Positions 13,710-20,586 of a DNA stretch of 20,586 bases are shown piece after piece. The notes below the pieces were generated by a model, which searched no databases, was not told the DNA's origin, and saw only the letters and a program-made list of their open reading frames with translations. Source of the DNA: CAYVMN01 sp964452575 (GTDB lineage: Bacteria > Desulfobacterota > DSM-4660 > Desulfatiglandales > Desulfatiglandaceae); assembly GCA_964452575.1 (NCBI GenBank), contig CAYVMN010000069.1:1-20586 (forward strand), given 5' to 3'. The translations under genes were made by a program, and so were the position numbers. How positions within the stretch are numbered: position 1 is the first letter of the stretch; the number at the start of each line of letters is the position of its first letter.

Positions 13710-13739
13710 AGTCTAGCACATTGGAAATAGTCGGGTCAA
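13710..13739 (-). promoter_or_regulatory. Sigma-70-like promoter of the antitoxin-like/protease pair
   Basis: TTGACC (13734-13739) and TAGACT (13710-13715) on the minus strand, 18 bases apart, 33 bases upstream of the ATG at 13677. They match consensus in 5 and 4 of 6 positions. Confidence 0.5.
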
Positions 13740-13747
13740 TATACGGG

Positions 13748-13832
13748 GGAACCGTTCACGGGTTCTGGGGTTCCCCGGCCAGCGGGATCTTCGCTAGGGT
13801 TCTGGGTTCAGAGGTTCAGGGTTCGGGGTTCC
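13748..13832. repeat. GGTTC-type stutter with hairpin repeat copy 2 inside
   Basis: GGTTC recurs at roughly 7-9 base steps. A second copy of the CCCCG...GCGGGATCTTCG element (13771-13794) interrupts it. Placement is divergent, between the minus-strand antitoxin-like gene and the plus-strand hybrid kinase. Confidence 0.7.
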
Positions 13833-13833
13833 A

Positions 13834-13914
13834 GTATCAAATATCAAGCATTAAGCATCGAGTTTCAAATTTCAAGTTTCAAGTTTCAAGTATCTAGTAT
13901 CCAGTATCCAGTAT
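13834..13914. repeat. TTTCAAG and AGTATCC word stutter before the hybrid kinase
   Basis: Words drift along the block from ATCAAAT/ATCAAGC through TTTCAAG (three tandem copies) to AGTATCT and AGTATCC (two copies). It ends two bases before GGAGG, the ribosome binding site of the kinase. The drift suggests serial duplication of 7-base words with change. Confidence 0.75.
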
Positions 13915-13925
13915 TGGAGGTTTCC

Positions 13926-16900
13926 ATGGAACGGTTTTCTTTTTTTTCCACCCTGCGCGGACGAGTCGTCCTGCTTGTCATGATCGCCATCCTTCCAGCC
14001 CTGGGGCTGCTCATCTATTATGGCCTTGAAGGCCGTGCGATGGCCCGGGTTATGGCGTTGGATGAAACACTGCGGCTGGCACGTGAGAAATCTGGCCTCT
14101 ATGACTATATCATTAAGGATACGCGCCAGACCCTTTTTACCCTCTCACAGATCCCCCAGGTGCGGAAGCATGAACCGGATGCCTGTTCCGCGATCTTTGC
14201 CAGTCTGGTAAGAGAAACCGAGGCTTATACCGGCCTTGCTGCTGCCAGGCCGGATGGAGAGGTATTTGCCAGCGCCCCTCCCATTGAGAGACCCACCAGT
14301 TTTGCCGATCGGCCGTGGTTCAAGCGGGTCATGGAGACCCGCGACTTTGTGATAGGGGAATATGTGCTGGGCCGGATCAGCGGCAGGCCTCTCGTTGTCC
14401 TGGCGTATCCTGTCCTGGACCATAGGGGTGAGATTACGACGGTGCTCTCTATTGGGCTGAATTTGGCCTGGGTTTCGAAGACCGTGAGGAAGAGTGAACT
14501 CGCCGAGGGAATGACCCTGACCTTTGTTGACAGCGATGGGACGATCCTGCTCCGTTTCCCTGATCCTGAGAAATTGGTCGGCAAGGACATGCACGAAGAA
14601 TTCCTCATCAGGATTATGTTGACCAGAGGAGAGGGGACGGAAGAAGGGGTCGGGTTAGACGGCAAGCCCCACCTTTTCGGGTTCACATCTCTGGGCAAGG
14701 GGGTTGAGGCCATCCATATGGGTGTCAGCATCCCGAAGGCCATGGCCTTTGCCGAGGTTAGACAGAGAACGCTCCAGGGCATCATCCTGTTGCTCCTGGT
14801 GGCGGCAATCGGACTTGTGGGAGGGTGGTTTATTTCGGGCCTTTTTGTCCTCTCCCCTGTGAGGCGGCTGCTCCATATGACCAAGCAGCTGGCCGCAGGG
14901 GATCTGGCCATCCGTAGCGGGCCACCCTATGTCCCGGGGGAGATCGGCCAGCTGGCCTACCACTTTGACATGATGGCGGACTCCTTAGAGCGCCGCGAGG
15001 CGGAACGCAACCGGGCAGAAGAGGCACTGAAAGAGAGTGAGGAGAGATTTCGTGCCATATTTGAGCAGGCAGCTGTGGGTGTCGGTCAGTTTGAGACTGA
15101 AACAGGGCGATTTCTGAGGCTTAATCAAAAGTATTGCGACATTATCGGCTACACACGGGAAGAAATGGCCGAGACCACTTTTATGGAGATCACCCATCCG
15201 GATGATCTGCAGCAGTCTCTGGATAACATCCAGAGGTTAAAAAGGGGTGAGATTAGAGAGTCCACGTTTGAGAAGCGATATATCCGAAAGGACGGCGCCG
15301 TTATCTGGGTGAATCTTACCACATCCGCCATGTGGGGTCTGGGTGAAAAACCCAATTACCATATTGCCGTGGTGCAGGACATTACGGGTCACAAGAAAAT
15401 AGAAGAGGCACTGCAGGAGAGCGAGAAAAAATACCGCACCATCCTTAGGGACATGGAAGAGGGCTATTATGAGGTTGACCTGGCCGGCAATTTCCTGTTT
15501 TTCAATGACCCCATGCCTAAGTCTGGCGGCTATTCCAGGGATGAACTTATGGGCACGAATTACCGGGATTATATGGATGAGGAGACCGCGAAGGTAGTGT
15601 ATAAGCTTTACAATCAAGTCTATACCACCGGAACCCCTGTCAAGGGTTTTGAATGGAAGATAAGAAGAAAGGACGGGACGGAATCGTATCTGGAGGCCTC
15701 CATATTTCTAAAAAGGGATTCAAAGGGTAATCCGATGGGGTTTCGGGGTCTTGTGCGGGACGTCACCCAAAGAAAAAAGCAAGAGGAAGAGAGAAGGCAG
15801 CTTGAGGCCCAGCTCCTTCATAGCCAGAAGATGGAGGCCATTGGCAGGCTGGCAGGCGGGATAGCCCATGATTTCAACAACCTTCTCACCACCATCCTTG
15901 GGTATTCGGATCTCGTGATGACGGCCTTGGGAAGGGACAATCCCCTCTATGGCGACATGGAGCAGATCATGCGGTCAGGGAAAAGGGCGGCCTCTTTGAC
16001 CCGCCAGCTCCTGGCCTTCAGCCGCAGGCAGATCATCCAGCCGGTGGTGCTGGACCTCAACAGGGTCATAAGGGATATGAAAAAGATGCTCGGTCACCTG
16101 ATAGGCGAGGATATTCAATTGGTGACGACCCTGAGATCTGATCTGTGGAAGGTCAGGGGGGATCCAGGTCAGATCGAGCAGGTGATCATGAACCTGGCAG
16201 TGAATGCAAAGGATGCCATGCCCCTGGGGGGGAAGCTCACCATTGAGACGGCAAATGTAGACCTAGATGATGGGTATGCCCGCAATCATGGGGTAGAGGT
16301 TATCCCGGGCCCGTATGTGATGTTTGCCATAAGTGACACGGGAACAGGAATGGACAAAGACACCCAGGCCAAGATCTTTGACCCATTCTTCACGACCAAG
16401 GAGAAAGGCAGAGGAACGGGCCTGGGCCTTTCTACGGTCTACGGCATTGTCAAACAGAACCATGGCTTCATCTGGGTTTATAGCGAACCAGGGGAGGGAA
16501 CGACCTTTAAGATCTATTTGCCAAGGGCGGAGGAAACCGAAACCCTGAGGAAAGAAAAGACATCGAGGGAAACGGTTGGGGGTTCAGAAACGATCCTGGT
16601 GGTGGAAGACGACCAGTCGGTCCTGGGACTCGCTGCGAGTGCCCTCTCAAAGTACGGATACAGCGTCTTAGAGGCTGAGACCGGCGAAGAGGCCCTGAAC
16701 CTCCTCGGCGGGCACGAGGGGGAGATCCATCTTCTTTTGGCCGACGTGGTCCTGCCGGGCATGAGCGGCAGGGACCTGGCAGAGGGATTGACCTCACGGT
16801 CTCCCCACACAAAGGTCCTGTATATGTCGGGGTACGCGGACAACGCCATTGTCCTGCATGGGGTGCTCGAGGAAGGGATTGAGTTTATCCAAAAGCCCTT

Positions 16901-16949
16901 CTCTCCGGAATCGTTGGCCCGGAAGGTGAGACAGGTGCTGGATGGTTGA
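13926..16949 (+). CDS. Hybrid histidine kinase: dCache-HAMP-PAS-PAS-HisKA-HATPase-REC
   Basis: A 1007-residue membrane sensor. Membrane helices at ~12-32 and ~288-310 bracket a periplasmic dCache-like domain (D-R-P-W-F-K, Y-V-L-G-R-I-S-G-R-P, L-A-Y-P-V-L). HAMP follows (~311-363, S-P-V-R-R-L), then two PAS domains (~375-495 and ~500-620). The kinase core has phospho-acceptor H648 (G-G-I-A-H-D-F-N-N-L-L), N box N760 (N-L-A-V-N-A-K-D-A-M), D-T-G-T-G-M and G-R-G-T-G-L-G-L-S. The C-terminal receiver has acceptor D940 (L-L-A-D-V-V-L-P-G-M-S-G) and the K-P-F site. The ATG at 13926 has GGAGG 5 bases upstream; a TTG at 13914 overlaps that site. All catalytic motifs are present. Ligand and final output are unknown. 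The HD-GYP gene downstream (75-base gap with repeat words) is a plausible partner, though it has no receiver. Confidence 0.93.
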   Translation: MERFSFFSTLRGRVVLLVMIAILPALGLLIYYGLEGRAMARVMALDETLRLAREKSGLYDYIIKDTRQTLFTLSQIPQVRKHEPDACSAIFASLVRETEAYTGLAAARPDGEVFASAPPIERPTSFADRPWFKRVMETRDFVIGEYVLGRISGRPLVVLAYPVLDHRGEITTVLSIGLNLAWVSKTVRKSELAEGMTLTFVDSDGTILLRFPDPEKLVGKDMHEEFLIRIMLTRGEGTEEGVGLDGKPHLFGFTSLGKGVEAIHMGVSIPKAMAFAEVRQRTLQGIILLLLVAAIGLVGGWFISGLFVLSPVRRLLHMTKQLAAGDLAIRSGPPYVPGEIGQLAYHFDMMADSLERREAERNRAEEALKESEERFRAIFEQAAVGVGQFETETGRFLRLNQKYCDIIGYTREEMAETTFMEITHPDDLQQSLDNIQRLKRGEIRESTFEKRYIRKDGAVIWVNLTTSAMWGLGEKPNYHIAVVQDITGHKKIEEALQESEKKYRTILRDMEEGYYEVDLAGNFLFFNDPMPKSGGYSRDELMGTNYRDYMDEETAKVVYKLYNQVYTTGTPVKGFEWKIRRKDGTESYLEASIFLKRDSKGNPMGFRGLVRDVTQRKKQEEERRQLEAQLLHSQKMEAIGRLAGGIAHDFNNLLTTILGYSDLVMTALGRDNPLYGDMEQIMRSGKRAASLTRQLLAFSRRQIIQPVVLDLNRVIRDMKKMLGHLIGEDIQLVTTLRSDLWKVRGDPGQIEQVIMNLAVNAKDAMPLGGKLTIETANVDLDDGYARNHGVEVIPGPYVMFAISDTGTGMDKDTQAKIFDPFFTTKEKGRGTGLGLSTVYGIVKQNHGFIWVYSEPGEGTTFKIYLPRAEETETLRKEKTSRETVGGSETILVVEDDQSVLGLAASALSKYGYSVLEAETGEEALNLLGGHEGEIHLLLADVVLPGMSGRDLAEGLTSRSPHTKVLYMSGYADNAIVLHGVLEEGIEFIQKPFSPESLARKVRQVLDG

Positions 16950-16984
16950 AACTGGAAACTTGATGCTGGATACTGGATGCTGGA
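16949..16984. repeat. GGATACT/GGATGCT word stutter after the hybrid kinase
   Basis: ACTGGAAACTTGATGCTGG followed by ATACTGGATGCTGG, directly at the kinase stop codon. It is the reverse-complement type of the block before the kinase (13834-13914), so the gene is framed by inverted wording. Confidence 0.75.
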
Positions 16985-17024
16985 AAATCATGTTTCGGCT
17001 CAGTAATAATCGGAGGCTGTTCTA

Positions 17025-18854
17025 ATGTCCAAGAAGCCTCCCTATGAAGAACTGGAGCGAAGGGTCAAGGAATTAACAAAGGAGGCTGTTGAGCGCAAGC
17101 ATGCCGAAGAGATGCTAAGGCAGTCAGAAGAACGTTATCGAGACCTCTTTAACAGCATCAGCGACCTTATTATGACCCACGATATGGAAGGCCGCTTGCT
17201 TAGTGTTAATCCCGCTGTATGTAAGACCTTGGGCTACACGTCTGAAGAAATGATCGGCCGGCCCATCAGTGATTTCATTGTCCCAAAATTTCGACCCCTC
17301 TTTCGAAACCAGTATTTAAAGCAAGTCAAGGAGCAAGGGCTCTCAGAGGGCGTGGTCCTATTTCAGGCAAGAGACAGAACCAAGCATTACGTAGAGTACC
17401 GAAATATCCTTCTTAAAAAAGAGGGGAGCAAGCCATACGTCAGCGGTTCCGGCCGCGATATTACCCAGCGTGTGTACGCTGAGCGCGCCTTACGAGAGAG
17501 TGAGGAGAAGTTCCGGAAGATAAGCGCATCAGCTCACGACGCTATTATTATCATTGATAATGAGGATAATATCTCCTTTTGGAATGATGCAGCACAAAGG
17601 ATGTCCGGTTATTCGAGTCAAGAGACCCTGGGTAAGAAATGTCACAGATTACTTGCCCCGAAGCGTTACCATAAAGCCTTTACAGAGGGCTTTAGGAACT
17701 TTAAGACCACAGGCCAAGGACCTGCCATTGGTAAAACGCTCCAATTGGAGGGGAGAAAAAAAGGCGGAACCGAATTCGCAGTAGAGCTATCTCTTTCCGC
17801 GATGAAGCTAAAAGGCAAATGGAATGCCATCGGGATATTGAGGGATATCACCGAGCGAAAGCAGGCGCAAAAAGCGATCGAATTTGCTCACACAGAACTG
17901 AATCAGATTTTCAACGGGGCAGCGGACGCCATGTGTGTTATTGGAAAAAATCACAAGGTGCTGAGAACTAACCAGACACTTTCGAGTCTGTTAGGCATAG
18001 ATCAAAATGATGCGGTCGGTAGAAAGTGCTTTGATGTGATTAATAATTCATTGTGCAGAACTCCTATATGCCCCTTATCCAGGATTCACAATGGTATTGA
18101 GCGCATTGAATATGAAGCAGAAATAAAACGCAATCAACACGTTACGATCCCTTGCATTTTAACAGCAACGCCTTTTATGAATTCCGAAGGAAAAATGATA
18201 GGCATTGTTGAGGATTTGAAAGATATTAGGGGTCTTAAACGAAGTGAAGAAGAACTTAAAGATACGCTAAAGAAATTGCGAAAGGCAATGAAGGGAAGTA
18301 TCCGGGCTATGGCATCGACTGTTGAAATGAGAGATCCTTACACATCCGGGCATCAAGCACGTGTAGCAGACCTTGCCCGTGCAATAGCCCGGGAGATGGA
18401 CTTATCAAGAGAACAGATCGATGGTATCCGCCTAGCCGGTCTGATTCACGATCTTGGAAAGATATCTACGCCTGCTGAAATCCTGGGCAAGCCCGGGCAG
18501 TTAAATCAGTACGAGTTCGGAATAATCAGATCTCACCCACAGGTCGGTTACGACATATTGAAGGAGATAGAATTCCCCTGGCCGATTGCCCAAATTATAC
18601 TTCAACACCACGAGATGATGGATGGTTCTGGATACCCACAGGGACTTACAGGTGAAGACATCCTTGTCGAGGCTAGGATATTGGCTGTGGCTGATATTGT
18701 TGAGGCCATGTCCTCCCATCGACCTTACCGACCAGCCCTGGGTATTGATAAGGCACTGGAGGAGATATCACAGAACAGAGGTGTGCTGTATGACCCCAAT
18801 GTGGTCGATGCGTGCTTCCGGCTTTTTACTGAAAAGGGATTTGAATTCAGGTAA
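17025..18854 (+). CDS. PAS-PAS-PAS-HD-GYP protein (c-di-GMP phosphodiesterase)
   Basis: A cytoplasmic protein of 609 residues. It starts with a K-K-P-P-Y-E-E-L-E-R-R-V-K-E-L coiled coil. Three PAS domains follow (~32-150, ~156-280, ~285-405), the first two closing with D-I-T-Q-R or D-I-T-E-R-K and the third more loosely with D-I-R-G-L-K-R. A complete HD-GYP domain comes last: H475-D476-L-G-K, H528-H529-E530, D533, G536-Y537-P538. It should hydrolyse c-di-GMP under control of PAS-sensed signals. PAS 3 has a cysteine group C-F-D-V-I-N-N-S-L-C-R-T-P-I-C-P-L, as in PAS domains suspected of redox or metal sensing. GGAGG (17011-17015) lies 9 bases before the ATG. The last 50 codons are the intact counterpart of the tail in the remnant at 12761-13105. 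There is no membrane segment. Confidence 0.93.
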   Translation: MSKKPPYEELERRVKELTKEAVERKHAEEMLRQSEERYRDLFNSISDLIMTHDMEGRLLSVNPAVCKTLGYTSEEMIGRPISDFIVPKFRPLFRNQYLKQVKEQGLSEGVVLFQARDRTKHYVEYRNILLKKEGSKPYVSGSGRDITQRVYAERALRESEEKFRKISASAHDAIIIIDNEDNISFWNDAAQRMSGYSSQETLGKKCHRLLAPKRYHKAFTEGFRNFKTTGQGPAIGKTLQLEGRKKGGTEFAVELSLSAMKLKGKWNAIGILRDITERKQAQKAIEFAHTELNQIFNGAADAMCVIGKNHKVLRTNQTLSSLLGIDQNDAVGRKCFDVINNSLCRTPICPLSRIHNGIERIEYEAEIKRNQHVTIPCILTATPFMNSEGKMIGIVEDLKDIRGLKRSEEELKDTLKKLRKAMKGSIRAMASTVEMRDPYTSGHQARVADLARAIAREMDLSREQIDGIRLAGLIHDLGKISTPAEILGKPGQLNQYEFGIIRSHPQVGYDILKEIEFPWPIAQIILQHHEMMDGSGYPQGLTGEDILVEARILAVADIVEAMSSHRPYRPALGIDKALEEISQNRGVLYDPNVVDACFRLFTEKGFEFR

Positions 18855-18856
18855 CC

Positions 18857-19158
18857 CTTCAGGGGTTCAAAGGTTCAGGGTTGAGGGGTTCAGGGGTCAA
18901 GGTTACTTTGGGTTTGCCCAGTTGATTTGTCCCTAACCGTGAACCTCTGAACCCGGAACCCATGAACGGTTACGCAGGCGTTCACAGGCAGGTCTAAAAG
19001 AAGTAGCTTTTGGAAACTTTGTGAGGAGGAGTTTGGGGACGTTCAGATGGGACAAAAAGTATTTGAAAAAATAGAAAAAGTGGGGTAGATTTTCAGCTGT
19101 TTGTCAAAGAGCTTTGGATATTGTAACGGTGGAACCCTGAACCTGTGAACGCTTACGG
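18857..19158. repeat. Gap with facing GGTTCAG (18857-18895) and TGAACC (18939-18975, 19131-19158) blocks
   Basis: After the HD-GYP stop, GGTTCAGG/GGTTCAAA words repeat about five times. From 18939 the reverse type GTGAACC-TCTGAACC-CGGAACC appears, and again at 19131 (GGAACCCTGAACCTGTGAAC). AACGGTTACG and AACGCTTACGG tail the two reverse blocks. The 330-base gap otherwise contains only an A-rich stretch (19053-19080) and no gene I can support. Confidence 0.7.
19063..19091 (+). promoter_or_regulatory. Weak sigma-70-like promoter before the DUF3782-like gene
   Basis: TTGAAA (19063-19068), a 17-base spacer, then TAGATT (19086-19091), about 95 bases before the likely start. The match is partial (5 and 4 of 6) in an A-rich stretch, so chance is possible. 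Confidence 0.3.
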
Positions 19159-19185
19159 ATAATTTAGTCACGTGTGGTTACAGAC

Positions 19186-19911
19186 ATGCCAATAAGCGTT
19201 GCGTTTATCAGAAAACTTGAAGGCATACCTTCGGAATTCAAAGATGTCTTTTTGGCCTTAGTGGAAGAGATCGAGCGAAGTCGCCAGGAGACGGTAACCA
19301 GGGATGAATTCAAAGAACTTCGTGCTGTCGTCCAGGAACTGGCCGAGGCCCAGAAAAGAACCGAGCAGAGGGTTAATGAACTGGCCGAGGCTCAGAAAAG
19401 GACCGAGCAGAGGGTTAATGAACTGGCCGAGGCCCAGAAAAGGACCGAGCAAAGAATTAATGAACTGGCCGAGGCTCAGAAAAGGACCGAGGAAGAGATC
19501 CGCAAATTGGTCAGCAGTCAAAGAGGGACCCGCGAACAGGTAGGCGGACTCTCACGAAGTGTGGCTTACGCCTTAGAAAACGAGGCCTTCAGGAGCTTGC
19601 CGCCCTTTCTCGAGGAAAGGCACGGCATACAGGTGCTCAATAGGATGATAAGGTCCGAAATTGGGGGCGAAGAGATCAACCTTTTTGCCCGGGCAAGGCA
19701 AAATGGGCGGGAGGTTATTCTGCTAGGAGAGGCAGTTCTGAGGCTTGATGACCTAGCTAAATTGAAAAAAGTTAAGAAAAAGGTTCAATTGCTCAGCAAG
19801 GATTTCGCCCAGGACATCGTACCCATCATTGTTACCCATTTTGCCAAAAAGAAAATCCTTCAAAAGGCACAAGAAGCTGGCTTTCTGGTAGTGCAGAGCT
19901 TTGAATGGTAA
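19186..19911 (+). CDS. DUF3782-like coiled-coil protein with a nuclease-like C-terminal domain
   Basis: About 241 residues. The N-terminus (I-P-S-E-F-K-D-V-F-L-A-L-V-E-E-I-E-R-S) leads into a coiled coil made of four near-identical 14-residue units, L-A-E-A-Q-K-R-T-E-Q-R-V-N-E. A globular domain follows: G-G-L-S-R-S-V-A-Y-A-L-E-N-E-A, then E-I-N-L-F-A-R-A-R, V-I-L-L-G-E-A, and D-I-V-P-I-I-V-T-H-F-A. The strand-E-x-A pattern resembles the PD-(D/E)XK-type fold proposed for DUF3782, but the first acidic motif is weak and activity is unproven. Such proteins are common as solitary genes in bacteria rich in mobile DNA. Start: ATG 19186 or GTG 19174; neither has a strong ribosome binding site. Confidence 0.7.
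   Translation: MPISVAFIRKLEGIPSEFKDVFLALVEEIERSRQETVTRDEFKELRAVVQELAEAQKRTEQRVNELAEAQKRTEQRVNELAEAQKRTEQRINELAEAQKRTEEEIRKLVSSQRGTREQVGGLSRSVAYALENEAFRSLPPFLEERHGIQVLNRMIRSEIGGEEINLFARARQNGREVILLGEAVLRLDDLAKLKKVKKKVQLLSKDFAQDIVPIIVTHFAKKKILQKAQEAGFLVVQSFEW
19336..19503 (+). repeat. Four tandem 42-bp units inside the coiled coil
   Basis: Units at 19336-19377, 19378-19419, 19420-19461 and 19462-19503, each starting GAACTGGCCGAGG. The first three differ at a few bases; the fourth diverges near its end. Each encodes two heptads (14 residues), so unit loss or gain keeps frame and coil register. Confidence 0.9.
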
Positions 19912-20162
19912 GTTCTTCATTTCCCGCCGCGCGCTTTGGGGACATCCATAAGTCTATAAATAACTTCCATTGTCTTCCGTTGAGTGATTGTTTCAAACCT
20001 GAGATTTCGAAAGTTGGGGCAGTTTAGCACCCTGAAATCGGGACAATGTGGGTTTCGCTAACGTCCATTGCTCCGGATAAACGAGAGACCCGGAAAGGGC
20101 TTAAATGATATCGGAAGTCGGATTTGGTTGCGGCCAAAAGGCCATATCAGGAGGATCCGCTG

Positions 20163-20586
20163 ATGACCAAAAGACCAACGTATGAGGAATTGGAACAAAG
20201 GCTTAGGGAACTGGAAACAACATCTTCCTGTGTTGATGAGATCAACAAAAGGCTTCAAGAGGAGGTTATTGAACGAAAGCGACTCGAGGAGGCCCTGGTG
20301 GAGGGCAGGGACAATTTGAAGAAGGCCCAAGCGCTCGCCCATATCGGAAATTGGAGCCGTGACTTGAACTTAAACCGTGCAGAATGGTCTAATGAGATGT
20401 ACCGGATTTTTGGGCTTACCCCAAAAGGTCTAGCAGGCCCTTCTTTTGAGAGCTTCCTGACCCGCGTACACCCGGCCGATAGAGAGCGCGTAACCTCTGT
20501 GCTCAAAGAAGCAGTGAAAAAGAAAAGTCCTTTTGATTTTGAGTTTCGAACTGTACCTATTGAGGGTAAAGAGAGAATTATTCGCA
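20163..20586 (+). CDS. PAS-domain signalling protein, 3' partial
   Basis: The ATG at 20163 follows AGGAGG (20149-20154) by 8 bases, and the frame is open for 141 codons to the window end. The protein starts K-R-P-T-Y-E-E-L-E-Q-R-L-R-E-L-E, the same coiled-coil tag as the PAS-HD-GYP protein. A second coil follows (I-N-K-R-L-Q-E-E-V-I-E-R-K-R-L-E-E-A-L), then a PAS domain of the PAS_3 type from about residue 60: A-H-I-G-N-W-S-R-D, W-S-N-E-M-Y-R-I-F-G, V-H-P-A-D-R-E-R-V. The output domain lies outside the window; histidine kinase or HD-GYP are the likely options. The 250-base gap before it holds only a short GGCC-AAAA-GGCC hairpin (20132-20143). Confidence 0.88.
   Translation, partial: MTKRPTYEELEQRLRELETTSSCVDEINKRLQEEVIERKRLEEALVEGRDNLKKAQALAHIGNWSRDLNLNRAEWSNEMYRIFGLTPKGLAGPSFESFLTRVHPADRERVTSVLKEAVKKKSPFDFEFRTVPIEGKERIIR

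Noticed and set aside
19047..19088. 13-codon mini-ORF after AGGAGGAG
   Set aside because: The ribosome binding site is about 15 bases away and the peptide is too short and A-rich to support as a gene.
20132..20143. GGCC-AAAA-GGCC hairpin as terminator
   Set aside because: Only a 4-bp stem with no following T tract, and it sits just before the next ribosome binding site.

Overview
The window looks like part of a chromosome from a Desulfobacterota (former Deltaproteobacteria) member, probably an uncultured anaerobe. This is inferred from the protein style, not from a marker gene. Two PAS proteins start with the K-[KR]-P-x-Y-E-E-L-E coiled-coil tag common in that group. A chemotaxis operon carries cheC and cheD, and sensory and c-di-GMP-type genes are dense. 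No rRNA, tRNA, CRISPR array or transposase was found.

Layout. Positions 2-871 hold the 3' part of a GvpH-like/Hsp20 gene with an unusual in-frame N-terminal extension. Positions 872-1401 are a long non-coding gap with a 10-bp terminal inverted repeat, a 36-bp dyad and a good sigma-54 promoter candidate. That promoter faces a REC-GAF-HD-GYP response regulator (1402-2898). A four-helix-bundle (S23/IVP family) gene (2933-3307) follows, framed by inverted copies of a GATTGTT repeat. Next is a compact chemotaxis operon, cheR-mcp-cheW-cheD-cheY-cheB-cheA-cheC (3397-12146). The MCP has three consecutive CHASE3-like sensor modules.

Positions 12147-13925 are a scrambled accessory patch. It holds a DUF1640-like coiled-coil gene with a perfect-consensus sigma-70 promoter, a REC/HD-GYP deletion remnant, a retropepsin-like protease whose 3' end runs into a repeat, and an antitoxin-like small gene. 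Several families of short repeats separate these. Then come a dCache-HAMP-PAS-PAS hybrid histidine kinase (13926-16949), a PAS-PAS-PAS-HD-GYP protein (17025-18854), a DUF3782-like coiled-coil protein with a 42-bp tandem repeat (19186-19911), and the start of another PAS protein (20163 to the window end).

How the genes work together. The che operon encodes a complete excitation and adaptation circuit: receptor, CheW, CheA and CheY, with CheR/CheB methylation and CheD/CheC feedback. The HD-GYP proteins would degrade cyclic-di-GMP in response to phosphorylation or PAS-sensed signals. The hybrid kinase could feed phosphate into this network. No flagellar gene is visible, so motility versus another output cannot be decided here.

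The most unusual signal is between the genes. Many gaps hold stutters of short words (GGTTCAG, GATTGTT, GGATGCT/GGATACT, GCGGATT). With few exceptions the G-rich form follows stop codons and the C-rich reverse complement precedes start codons. These words reach into genes: they displace the expected start of cheR, form the tail of the protease, and lie directly against several ribosome binding sites.
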